A DNA stretch of 8,698 bases, from assembly GCA_021815065.1 (NCBI GenBank), contig JAKAHI010000040.1:1-8698 (forward strand), given 5' to 3'. The position numbers and the translations under genes were made by a program. This document shows, in pieces, positions 1 through 5,722 of this stretch; the first letter of the stretch is position 1, and every line of letters begins with the position of its first letter. The stretch is from a bacterium (GTDB lineage: Bacteria; JAMCPX01). The notes beneath the pieces were generated by a model. It saw only the letters and a program-made list of their open reading frames with translations. It was not told the origin of the DNA and did not search any database.

Positions 1-62
1 CTTCGGAAGAAGTGAAGCTTTTGAGAGGTATCTTAGAACAGCTCAAGAGTAACCCGCGTTAG
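1..62 (+). CDS. C-terminal end of a protein of unknown function (5' end outside window)
   Basis: In the frame beginning at base 3 there are 19 sense codons and then a TAG stop. They encode SEEVKLLRGILEQLKSNPR, a charged amphipathic helix of the kind that closes many small regulators (for example MarR-like proteins). The other two plus frames are interrupted by stops at 13-15 and 50-52, so this is the only plus frame that reads through to base 60. The tail is too short to assign a family. It converges with the minus-strand radical SAM gene, whose stop lies about 115 bases away. Its reality as a gene tail is an inference. Confidence 0.4.
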   Translation, partial: SEEVKLLRGILEQLKSNPR

Positions 63-176
63 AAAGCCTGCCAAAGGCGGACTCGCCCCGGGCGCAAGAC
101 CGCTGGCGGGAATCGGACATGCAGGCATGCGTGGGTGACCTTGGTCCCTCTTATAAGAGAAAAAACGCAGAAGTAC
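63..176. other. GC-rich convergent spacer with small inverted repeats
   Basis: This spacer lies between two convergent stop codons. Its first two thirds are clearly richer in GC than the neighbouring genes and contain several short self-complementary pieces (GGCG/CGCC, CGCCC/GGGCG, CCGC/GCGG). At 148-159 there is a 12-nt perfect palindrome, CTCTTATAAGAG. No hairpin is followed by a T run in either transcription direction, so I cannot call a standard intrinsic terminator. No convincing coding potential is seen. Confidence 0.4.
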
Positions 177-1736
177 TTATTGGACAGGGAGGTCGTGACG
201 GACAAAATCGTAGAAATGCCGGAACTGGGCGAGGAGGGTTATGGTACGCCGCATAAGCTGCGGATATTCTTTCAAGGAGCGGCCGACGTTACGGAAAAAC
301 AACCTCCGCACATGAGAGTCCGACGAGAAGATGAAATACTTCAACATGGTCCCCATCATGGCAAACTGTTTCAAATCCGACTTCTTATTGACATAGAGCG
401 GGCTCCTGTACTCAACCTGTTCGAGCCATTTTTTGAGCCTTTGGTCGAACCGCTTTGGTTCATAGATCTTCTGGAATAAACGCCAGTAGTGTTGCTGCAG
501 CGCTTGTCTGCTCATCTGCTTGGGGACAATATTGGTATACAATTGCCACTCCCCGGAAAAATCGTCCCCGACAAGCCTTGCCTCCTGTTTGAGCCGGTCA
601 AAGAGCCGTGTGTTCTTCGGGGCGTTCAAGAGGCTTATACAGGCTATCGGGGAGGATGTGTCCTCAATAAACCGGTAAAGCTCATCGAAGACCGAGATAT
701 CGTCGTGGTCGAAGCCCACAATAAGGCCAAGAAAGGGCACGATGCCGTAGCGTGATATTCTCATTATCCTCTCTTTCAAATCGTGGCTGATGTTCTGGGT
801 TTTATGAATTTCTTCAAGGCTTTCTTTCCTTACGGTCTCCACGCCGAGGAACAACACCGAAAACCTTGCATCCGCAAACATCTTCAGCAATGCTTCGTCA
901 TCCGCAACATGGACAGTGATCTGCGTGGAAAAGGTGAGCGGGCGAGCCTGCATGGTGTTCCATTGAATAAGATCGCGTAATAATTCCCTGGTAAACGATT
1001 TGTTGCCGAGGAAGTTGTCGTCGGAAAAAAACACGGAGTGTGCTCCGATGCCATGGGCGGCCTTTACTTCATCGAGTATCTGGACGACCGATTTTGTCCT
1101 GTAGTCTCTTCCCAGATATTGGACGACATCGCAAAAATCACAATTATGCGGGCATCCCCGGCTTGTTTGTACCGTAATATTAACATAATCTTTTGCACGA
1201 ATCAGAGACCAGTCCGGGGCTGGGCTGTCTTTTAGATCGATGTGGGATTTCTGCTCATAAAGCCTCTGTGCTTTGCCGTTACTCCATTCGCGCAAAAACT
1301 TCGGCCAGGTATATTCCGCTTCGCCGATAAAAAGGTGGTCCGCGAGATCCGCGCATTCTTCCTTATAGATGCTGGCATAGGATCCCCCGAGAGCTACGGG
1401 CATCCCCTTGCTTCTGAAGCCCTTACAGATCTCCGTGATCCGGTGTACATGGATCGTACTGCCGGTGACGGCAACCAGGTCGCACGGTGTATTCCAATCG
1501 ATCGCTGAGACATTCTCATCGCACAGGACATATTCCACGGATACACCGGACGGGGTCAATGCCATGAGTGTAGCAAGTGCGGCATTCGGCATCAGGGTCT
1601 TTGCTCCGAGTACTTCAACCGTTCCTTGAAGGGACCAGACATTTTTTGGATGACGGGGGGCTATAAGATAAATTCTCAGAGGCCTGTTTTCACTGCCATA
1701 ACGTTTCACCTTTATCGGTTTCATGGGCATTCTCAC
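177..1736 (-). CDS. B12-binding-domain radical SAM protein with DUF4070-type C-terminus
   Basis: This 519-aa protein is a class B-type radical SAM enzyme of unknown product. Residues ~20-155 form a cobalamin-binding Rossmann-like domain: the NVWSLQG segment near 32-38, a GG at 117-118 (VALGGSY), and GEAE at 138-141 in the place of the usual GEGE. The DxHxxG cobalamin-ligand motif is absent. The radical SAM cluster motif is C195-x3-C199-x2-C202 in SRGCPHNCDFCD, and SDDNF (238-242) and GVET (298-301) fit the core barrel. The rest, ~370-510, resembles the DUF4070 tail seen with hopanoid and lipid-modifying members such as HpnP, but nothing here fixes the substrate. An in-frame TAA lies two codons upstream. 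The likely start is GTG at 1736, 13 nt after AGGAGG (1750-1755); ATG at 1730 or 1724 is possible. The PEBP gene lies 128 nt upstream on the same strand. The family is confident, the reaction is not. Confidence 0.88.
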   Translation of the reverse strand: MRMPMKPIKVKRYGSENRPLRIYLIAPRHPKNVWSLQGTVEVLGAKTLMPNAALATLMALTPSGVSVEYVLCDENVSAIDWNTPCDLVAVTGSTIHVHRITEICKGFRSKGMPVALGGSYASIYKEECADLADHLFIGEAEYTWPKFLREWSNGKAQRLYEQKSHIDLKDSPAPDWSLIRAKDYVNITVQTSRGCPHNCDFCDVVQYLGRDYRTKSVVQILDEVKAAHGIGAHSVFFSDDNFLGNKSFTRELLRDLIQWNTMQARPLTFSTQITVHVADDEALLKMFADARFSVLFLGVETVRKESLEEIHKTQNISHDLKERIMRISRYGIVPFLGLIVGFDHDDISVFDELYRFIEDTSSPIACISLLNAPKNTRLFDRLKQEARLVGDDFSGEWQLYTNIVPKQMSRQALQQHYWRLFQKIYEPKRFDQRLKKWLEQVEYRSPLYVNKKSDLKQFAMMGTMLKYFIFSSDSHVRRLFFRNVGRSLKEYPQLMRRTITLLAQFRHFYDFVRHDLPVQ

Positions 1737-1761
1737 TGTTTTTTATTGCCCTCCTGGTTAA

Positions 1762-1790
1762 AGCATAGCGAATATCAGGTCGATCCACAA
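1762..1790 (-). promoter_or_regulatory. Possible sigma-70 promoter for the radical SAM gene
   Basis: On the minus strand TTGTGG (1785-1790) is followed after exactly 17 nt by TATGCT (1762-1767). The -35 matches consensus at 3 of 6 positions and the -10 at 4 of 6. The predicted start would give a leader of about 20 nt containing the AGGAGG at 1750-1755. The match is modest, so this is only a candidate; readthrough from the PEBP gene is the alternative, since no terminator is visible between them. Confidence 0.3.
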
Positions 1791-1864
1791 CACCTTTGAT
1801 CTTTTCCACCTCCATTTGCCGGTCAGATTAGATATGCTCCGTGTTTGCTCTTTCACGAACTTTT

Positions 1865-2455
1865 TTATTTTCTTTTATAAAAGCCCGTAAGAAGAGCATG
1901 GGCGATGATATGGCCGTCTATAGCTTTTTCCAGGCCTTGCCGTGTTATGGTTCTATTTACCTGAAGCACGGTGTTTACCGCGAACAACTTGAATATATAC
2001 CTGTGGGCATTGCCCGGGGGCGGGCATGGACCGCCGTATCCTTTTGTACCAAAATCATTGAAACCCTGCTCTGCACCGTGCGGAACAGTACGCTCGTCTA
2101 TTCCCCGGGTCTTGGGACTGATGTTCCACAGAAGCCAATGGGTGAAGGTGCCTCCCGGGGCATCGGGATCCTCCAGTATCAATACAAGCGATGCCGTATG
2201 GGGAGGAATGTTTTTAAAAGCAAGCGGAGGGATTATATCGCTTCCCTGACAGGTATAGTGTACGGGGATAAAACCATTATTGTTGAATGCAGGGCTCGAT
2301 ATGGCCAGATTGTATGATTGGGAAAGGGCTGGAGTACTTGCTGCAAGGACTGTGAAGCATAGAGCCGCAATCCATAATCCTGAAAACAGACCGGCAGCCG
2401 GACTACCGGCTTTATTTTTTGAATACCCGGCGTGAAATTTCCCATGGAAAAACAA
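1865..2455 (-). CDS. Exported YbhB/YbcL-family phosphatidylethanolamine-binding-like protein
   Basis: This is a 196-aa PEBP-fold protein (bacterial YbhB/YbcL, Raf-kinase-inhibitor-like). Numbered from the TTG start, family signatures are DPDAPGG (96-102) followed by H106-W107, and GYGGPCPPPG (139-148) followed by HRYIFKLFA from 151; these build the anion/ligand pocket known in the family. The N-terminus has a basic stretch, a hydrophobic core at ~22-40 (GLFSGLWIAALCFTVLAAS) and a likely signal-peptidase site near ALS-QS (45), so the mature protein should be periplasmic. There is no lipobox. The start is chosen as TTG at 2455 because AAGGAGG (2464-2470) sits 8 nt before it; an upstream in-frame TTG at 2479 lies before that ribosome-binding site, and no in-frame ATG precedes the domain. 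The physiological ligand of bacterial PEBPs is generally unknown. No strong promoter is visible upstream. Confidence 0.88.
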   Translation of the reverse strand: MFFHGKFHAGYSKNKAGSPAAGLFSGLWIAALCFTVLAASTPALSQSYNLAISSPAFNNNGFIPVHYTCQGSDIIPPLAFKNIPPHTASLVLILEDPDAPGGTFTHWLLWNISPKTRGIDERTVPHGAEQGFNDFGTKGYGGPCPPPGNAHRYIFKLFAVNTVLQVNRTITRQGLEKAIDGHIIAHALLTGFYKRK

Positions 2456-2463
2456 GTAAATTG

Positions 2464-2470
2464 CCTCCTT
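2464..2470 (-). promoter_or_regulatory. Strong ribosome-binding site that sets a TTG start for the PEBP gene
   Basis: The minus strand reads AAGGAGG here. The in-frame TTG (2453-2455) follows after 8 nt, which is near-ideal spacing. An ATG in another frame (first base 2445, inside CCATGG) lies 18 nt from the site and opens only a 70-codon frame with no recognisable features. The site therefore supports initiation at TTG. Confidence 0.65.
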
Positions 2471-2610
2471 ATGGAACAACTGCGTTTACTGTTTTATACC
2501 CTACATTCTTTTGTGCATTTTTACAATAGTGTATTTTTATGGTCAGGGGGAAAAGGGCAGCGAAGATAGCGCTCTATCGGGAGAATAATTACCCGTCCAT
2601 GGCGGGTAAG

Positions 2611-2648
2611 AACAAAAAGAGGATTCCGGGATGTCCCGGAATCCTCTT
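2611..2648 (-). terminator. Intrinsic terminator of the multihaem cytochrome gene
   Basis: There is a perfect 15-bp inverted repeat: AAGAGGATTCCGGGA (2617-2631) and its complement (2634-2648) separated by 2 nt. Read on the minus strand, the hairpin begins 13 nt after the cytochrome stop codon and runs straight into CTTTTTGTT, the required U-rich tail. On the plus strand no T run follows, so it is directional for the minus-strand gene. In RNA the A-U closing pair would probably open to give a 4-nt loop. Confidence 0.88.
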
Positions 2649-2661
2649 GAACGAGATAATC

Positions 2662-4083
2662 TTATTTTGCCGCAGGTGCTGTTTTTTGCGTCAGGAGCTT
2701 TATAACCTGCTTGAAATTCGTGGAAGCATTATCGAGCAGGCTTGAGGCATAGTCCACATTGTGGATGCCTTTCGCAGCTTTGACGAACAACAGATTGTAT
2801 GAGGCAGCCTGATACAACGTTAAAGCCTGCTGATAATCAGGATTATTTTTGGAAGCGGCGTTGATGAGCTTCTTCGCCTCGAGATGCCTGGTTTCCGAAT
2901 CCGCAAGCATGGATTTCAGGTTTTCTTTCCACATCGTGTAAATGTCCTGATATCCCTTGCCATGACAGGTCGTGCATCCGACTGCTCCTCCAATATAGGT
3001 CTGTCCGAACAGCTTTGCGTTCACTCCGTGTTGTGTCGCAACCTTATGGCAGCCGATACATTTGACATTGGCCTTAAACATGGGACTTGCCGATCCCTTG
3101 ACCCCGATGCCCCCGACACCCATATACATGTCTTCCTGCGCTGTATGCATGTTCTGGCTGTGGCAGAGCGTACAATTGCTTGCGTACTCCAGCGGTTTGA
3201 TGGATGTTTCGAGGCCGTGTTTGATTTCAAGGTGGCACAGCGTGCAGGTGATTTTATGCTTGGTTACATGCCACTCATGTATGAATGTCGTGTCCGTATA
3301 ATATGCAATCCTTGCCGGTATATTATGACAGGCATAACAGCGTTCTTTTGGTACCTCGCCTGTACCTTGAATCACGTCGAGGTGACAGTCAACGCACTTT
3401 ATATTCGGATTGTGTTCCAAAAAGTCCAGGTGGTTGTACGATATGCCGTTAACATTGATGGTTTGCCGCGGTATCTGGTGGCACTGCAAACAATTGTTGA
3501 CATCCTTGTTGTTGTTCTCATTATTGAGTTTTGAAAAATGGCAGAGGAAGCATGTTTCATACGTAACCTCTATATGCCGTCCAACGACCATCTGGGAATG
3601 GCAGCTTGTACACCGCAGTTTCAGGTCTTTTATATGCTCCATGTGCGGTATATGGTTAAAGTTCACGCCTTTTGGAGTGACGACACTGCCGACGAGCAGC
3701 CGCGTGGAATGGCATCCTATTCTCATGCAGCTCGCATCCGGTATGTCTGCGAACGGTCTGGGGTCATACGTTTTTGTAAAGTACCGTACAACCATGGAAA
3801 AGTTCTGTATCTTGTGCCATGCGGCAGACTCCAGATTGTTTGTCGGAGGGTAATGGCATTCTACACAGGGTACAAAGTTGTGTGCGGATATCTTCCATGC
3901 ATTATAGTAAGGGACCATAATGTGGCAGCTTTTGCAGAAGGTCGGACTTTCACTATATTCCACAAAACTGAAAAAAACGATAAACGATACGAATAAAAGT
4001 CCCAGGATCGCAGTCAGGATCTTATGGGACCGCATAAAATGTTTCATGCCTTTTGATTTTATTTCTTCTTTTTTTTCTTCCAT
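2662..4083 (-). CDS. NapC/NirT-type membrane-anchored dodecahaem cytochrome c
   Basis: This 473-aa protein is probably a menaquinol-linked electron carrier facing the periplasm. Numbered from ATG 4083, a short basic N-terminus is followed by one membrane anchor at ~21-43 (KILTAILGLLFVSFIVFFSF). The first haem site C50-KS-CH-I-M56 has the CxxCHxM form of NapC/NrfH quinol dehydrogenases, followed by WKISAH and a second site C73VECH. In total eleven CX2CH sites start at C50, 73, 158, 178, 198, 230, 249, 280, 304, 342 and 370. One CX4CH site lies at C119 (CMRIGCH). That makes twelve potential haems, far more than the four of NapC/NrfH. A haem-free helical tail (~385-473) contains KGIHNVDYASSLLDNA. 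ATG 4083 is preferred: AGAGG lies 6 nt upstream and the anchor follows directly. A TTG at 4122 would add 13 residues but lies at the sigma-54 element. The partner and terminal acceptor are unknown. Confidence 0.9.
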   Translation of the reverse strand: MEEKKEEIKSKGMKHFMRSHKILTAILGLLFVSFIVFFSFVEYSESPTFCKSCHIMVPYYNAWKISAHNFVPCVECHYPPTNNLESAAWHKIQNFSMVVRYFTKTYDPRPFADIPDASCMRIGCHSTRLLVGSVVTPKGVNFNHIPHMEHIKDLKLRCTSCHSQMVVGRHIEVTYETCFLCHFSKLNNENNNKDVNNCLQCHQIPRQTINVNGISYNHLDFLEHNPNIKCVDCHLDVIQGTGEVPKERCYACHNIPARIAYYTDTTFIHEWHVTKHKITCTLCHLEIKHGLETSIKPLEYASNCTLCHSQNMHTAQEDMYMGVGGIGVKGSASPMFKANVKCIGCHKVATQHGVNAKLFGQTYIGGAVGCTTCHGKGYQDIYTMWKENLKSMLADSETRHLEAKKLINAASKNNPDYQQALTLYQAASYNLLFVKAAKGIHNVDYASSLLDNASTNFKQVIKLLTQKTAPAAK

Positions 4084-4117
4084 GTTTTTCCTCTCATCCG
4101 TAGAATAGCAGAAAAAA

Positions 4118-4133
4118 AGCAAAATTCATACCA
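4118..4133 (-). promoter_or_regulatory. Sigma-54 (RpoN) -24/-12 promoter for the cytochrome gene
   Basis: The minus strand reads TGGTATGAATTTTGCT. The RpoN consensus TGGCAYR-N4-TTGCW is matched at every fixed position except one C-to-T change, and the invariant GG and GC are exactly 10 nt apart. The expected start near 4107 gives a leader of about 24 nt that contains the AGAGG ribosome-binding site before ATG 4083. Sigma-54 promoters require an enhancer-binding ATPase; the inverted repeats just upstream are candidate sites for one. This is strong as a sequence match but unproven. Confidence 0.7.
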
Positions 4134-4153
4134 GAACCCTCACCTTTTCATTG

Positions 4154-4191
4154 TCCTGCAGATCAGACGGAGAGCACGGCGTATTGCAGGA
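4154..4191. repeat. Inverted repeat TCCTGCA-N24-TGCAGGA, candidate activator site
   Basis: Seven-base arms lie at 4154-4160 and 4185-4191 and are perfectly complementary. Their centres are 31 bp apart, close to three helical turns, so both arms would face the same side of the DNA. The element lies roughly 45-85 bp upstream of the predicted sigma-54 transcription start, within or close to the range used by enhancer-binding proteins. It is not in the predicted transcript of either gene, so a DNA site is more likely than an RNA hairpin. Confidence 0.4.
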
Positions 4192-4195
4192 TATG

Positions 4196-4291
4196 CCCCG
4201 TTAGAAATTTTGCGGAGACGATAGTATCCTTATCCGAGTTTTTCATAACAACAGAGTATCAGTATGAAACGCCTGGAATGTCCTAACGGGG
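4196..4291. repeat. Widely spaced inverted repeat CCCCGTTAG / CTAACGGGG
   Basis: Nine-base perfectly complementary arms lie at 4196-4204 and 4283-4291, 78 bp apart, inside the divergent control region. They sit about 90-185 bp upstream of the predicted cytochrome start and 64-160 bp upstream of the miaB -35. They could be paired sites for a looping regulator, or chance. Confidence 0.3.
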
Positions 4292-4327
4292 TGAACTGGG
4301 TGTTTTGCCCCACCTGTGTGCGCGTTT

Positions 4328-4348
4328 ATGCGCAACGTCTCTGCGCAT
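4328..4348 (+). promoter_or_regulatory. Possible operator: inverted repeat just upstream of the miaB -35
   Basis: ATGCGCA (4328-4334) and TGCGCAT (4342-4348) form a perfect 7-bp inverted repeat with a 7-nt spacer. Each arm contains the self-palindrome TGCGCA, 13 bp apart. The element ends 6 bp before the -35 hexamer, a position suited to an activator or repressor site. I do not recognise the regulator. Confidence 0.35.
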
Positions 4349-4354
4349 TTCTAT

Positions 4355-4383
4355 TTGACAATAGTTCATATCACTATTACAAT
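4355..4383 (+). promoter_or_regulatory. Near-consensus sigma-70 promoter of the miaB operon (leaderless start)
   Basis: TTGACA (4355-4360, 6 of 6) and TACAAT (4378-4383, 5 of 6) are separated by the optimal 17 nt. Transcription should begin about 6-8 nt after the -10, near 4389-4391, whereas the miaB ATG is at 4393. This leaves no room for a Shine-Dalgarno sequence, and none is visible in the AT-rich sequence before the ATG. Confidence 0.8.
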
Positions 4384-4392
4384 TTTTAAAGT

Positions 4393-5721
4393 ATGAAAAA
4401 AGTGTATATCGAAACGTACGGCTGTCAGATGAATGAACACGATTCAGAGAGGATGCTGGCAATTCTTTCCGACAACGGCTATGTGCAGACCGACAAACCA
4501 AAGGAAGCCGAGGTTGTTATCGTAAACACCTGCAGTGTACGGGCAAAGGCCGAGCAAAAGGCTTATTCCAGCATAGGGAGATATACCGGGCTTAAGAAGG
4601 GGAAGCCGGGGAGCGAAAAGGACAGGGTTGTTGTTTTCAGCGGCTGTGTAGCCCAGCAGGAAGGCAAAAAATTACTCGGCAGGTTCAAGGGTTTAAATAT
4701 TGTTGTCGGACCTTCGCAGGTTCATAGGATCGATGAGCTTGTCAATAAGGCTAAAACAGACGGGACCGTTATTGCCGTAGCACCGGATAAGGATCAGGAG
4801 CGCTTCAGAAACCCTGTGAAGGGTGTTCATGGAGTAAAGGCCTTTGTCACGATCATGGAAGGGTGCGACAATTTCTGCTCTTACTGTACCGTGCCGTATC
4901 TTCGCGGCAGGGAGGTAAGCAGGCATGCGCGGAATATCATAGACGAAGTGTACGCACTGGTTGCCTCCGGAGTGAAAGAAGTCGTATTGCTCGGGCAGAA
5001 TGTTAACTCGTACAGGGACAATTCGGAAGGCAGGCAGATAACGCTGTACGAACTCCTGTCCGCCCTCAACGATATAAAAGGTTTGGAGCGTATACGGTTT
5101 ATAACATCGCATCCTAAGGATCTGACGGATGAACTTGTGCACGCATTTACGGATTTTCAGAAGGTATGTCCGCACCTGCATCTCCCGATCCAGTCGGGTT
5201 CCGACAGAATATTAAAGCTGATGGCACGGGGGTATACGGTAAAAGAATACAGGGATAGAATAGACAGGATCAGGGCTTTGATGCCCGATATCGCACTGAC
5301 GTCGGATTTTATCGTTGGGTTCCCGTCGGAAACCGGGGAGGATCACCGGGACACTATTCAGTTTATACGGCGTGCAAACTATGATAACATATTTTCGTTC
5401 AAATACTCGGACAGGCGGCTCGCAAGGGCGAGTACCTATGACGGTAAGGTACCGGTACAGGTTATAGCCGGGCGGCTCAAGGAGTTACAGGATGCCCAGC
5501 TTGAAATAACAAGAAAAATATACGGCGCTCTTACCGGCACGCTCCAGCAGGTCCTTGTGGAAGGTGAAAGCAAAAAACAGGGCAGGCAGCAAGGCAGGAC
5601 AGCTCACGGGAGGATTGTGAACTTCTCAGGTACTGTACCGGAAGGCACGGTCGCAAACGTCCTGATCGATGATTATTCGGACAATGCATTGTATGGTAAA
5701 CATATTACGGAGGAGGAATGA
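4393..5721 (+). CDS. miaB: tRNA-2-methylthio-N6-dimethylallyladenosine synthase (MiaB)
   Basis: This 442-aa enzyme adds a methylthio group to N6-isopentenyl-adenosine at tRNA position 37, using two 4Fe-4S clusters and SAM in the cytoplasm. The N-terminal UPF0004 domain supplies C11 (YGCQMN), C47 (NTCSVR) and C85 (SGCVAQQEGKK). The radical SAM cluster is C158-x3-C162-x2-C165 in EGCDNFCSYCTVPYLRGRE. HLPIQSGSD (263-271) and SDFIVGFP (304-311) are family signatures, and a TRAM domain ends the protein (~377-440). Length and all six Cys fit the family. The start at ATG 4393 is forced, since C11 is essential and an in-frame TAA lies at 4387-4389. The usual YSxRPGT segment reads YSDRRLARAS here. It is first in an operon with a DUF151 gene and two signalling genes. 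Confidence 0.95.
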   Translation: MKKVYIETYGCQMNEHDSERMLAILSDNGYVQTDKPKEAEVVIVNTCSVRAKAEQKAYSSIGRYTGLKKGKPGSEKDRVVVFSGCVAQQEGKKLLGRFKGLNIVVGPSQVHRIDELVNKAKTDGTVIAVAPDKDQERFRNPVKGVHGVKAFVTIMEGCDNFCSYCTVPYLRGREVSRHARNIIDEVYALVASGVKEVVLLGQNVNSYRDNSEGRQITLYELLSALNDIKGLERIRFITSHPKDLTDELVHAFTDFQKVCPHLHLPIQSGSDRILKLMARGYTVKEYRDRIDRIRALMPDIALTSDFIVGFPSETGEDHRDTIQFIRRANYDNIFSFKYSDRRLARASTYDGKVPVQVIAGRLKELQDAQLEITRKIYGALTGTLQQVLVEGESKKQGRQQGRTAHGRIVNFSGTVPEGTVANVLIDDYSDNALYGKHITEEE

Positions 5722-5722
5722 T

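Larger units (their letters stand above)
4084..4392. other. Divergent control region between the cytochrome gene and miaB
   Basis: This 309-bp stretch holds no convincing gene. From the cytochrome side it contains a purine-rich ribosome-binding site (about 4089-4094), a sigma-54-type promoter (4118-4133), an inverted repeat at 4154-4191 and a widely spaced inverted repeat at 4196-4291. On the miaB side there are two TGCGCA palindromes (4329-4347) and a sigma-70 promoter (4355-4383). The only short frames are a 41-codon frame at 4264-4389 and a 27-codon frame on the minus strand; neither has a good ribosome-binding site. Confidence 0.7.

Noticed and set aside
148..170. Palindrome CTCTTATAAGAG next to an A/T run as a terminator of the radical SAM gene
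   Set aside because: On the minus strand the T run comes before the hairpin, not after it, so it does not fit an intrinsic terminator.
1690..1815. 41-codon minus-strand ATG frame overlapping the start of the radical SAM gene
   Set aside because: There is no Shine-Dalgarno sequence before its ATG, it runs through the promoter-like elements and the ribosome-binding site of the next gene, and the peptide is not recognisable.
2233..2445. 70-codon minus-strand frame from the ATG inside CCATGG
   Set aside because: It lies in another frame of the PEBP gene, whose conserved motifs show the true frame; spacing to the ribosome-binding site is too long.
2589..2609. 7-bp hairpin TTACCCG/CGGGTAA
   Set aside because: It is weak and has no T tail in either direction; the neighbouring 15-bp hairpin already explains termination.
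2456..2610. Promoter for the PEBP gene (TTGTAA-N17-TAGGGT, or TATAAA without a -35)
   Set aside because: Too few consensus matches to call; no sigma-54 GG-N10-GC pattern was found there either.
2884..3534. 216-codon plus-strand frame antisense to the cytochrome
   Set aside because: The complementary strand carries twelve haem motifs in a continuous frame; this frame shows no domain and has no ribosome-binding site or neighbouring operon.
4264..4389. 41-codon plus-strand frame with several Cys, ending 3 nt before the miaB ATG
   Set aside because: It has no ribosome-binding site, overlaps the operator-like repeat and the whole miaB promoter, and its product is not recognisable.
4693..5181. 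162-codon minus-strand frame inside miaB
   Set aside because: It is a shadow of a well-conserved gene with all MiaB signatures on the plus strand.
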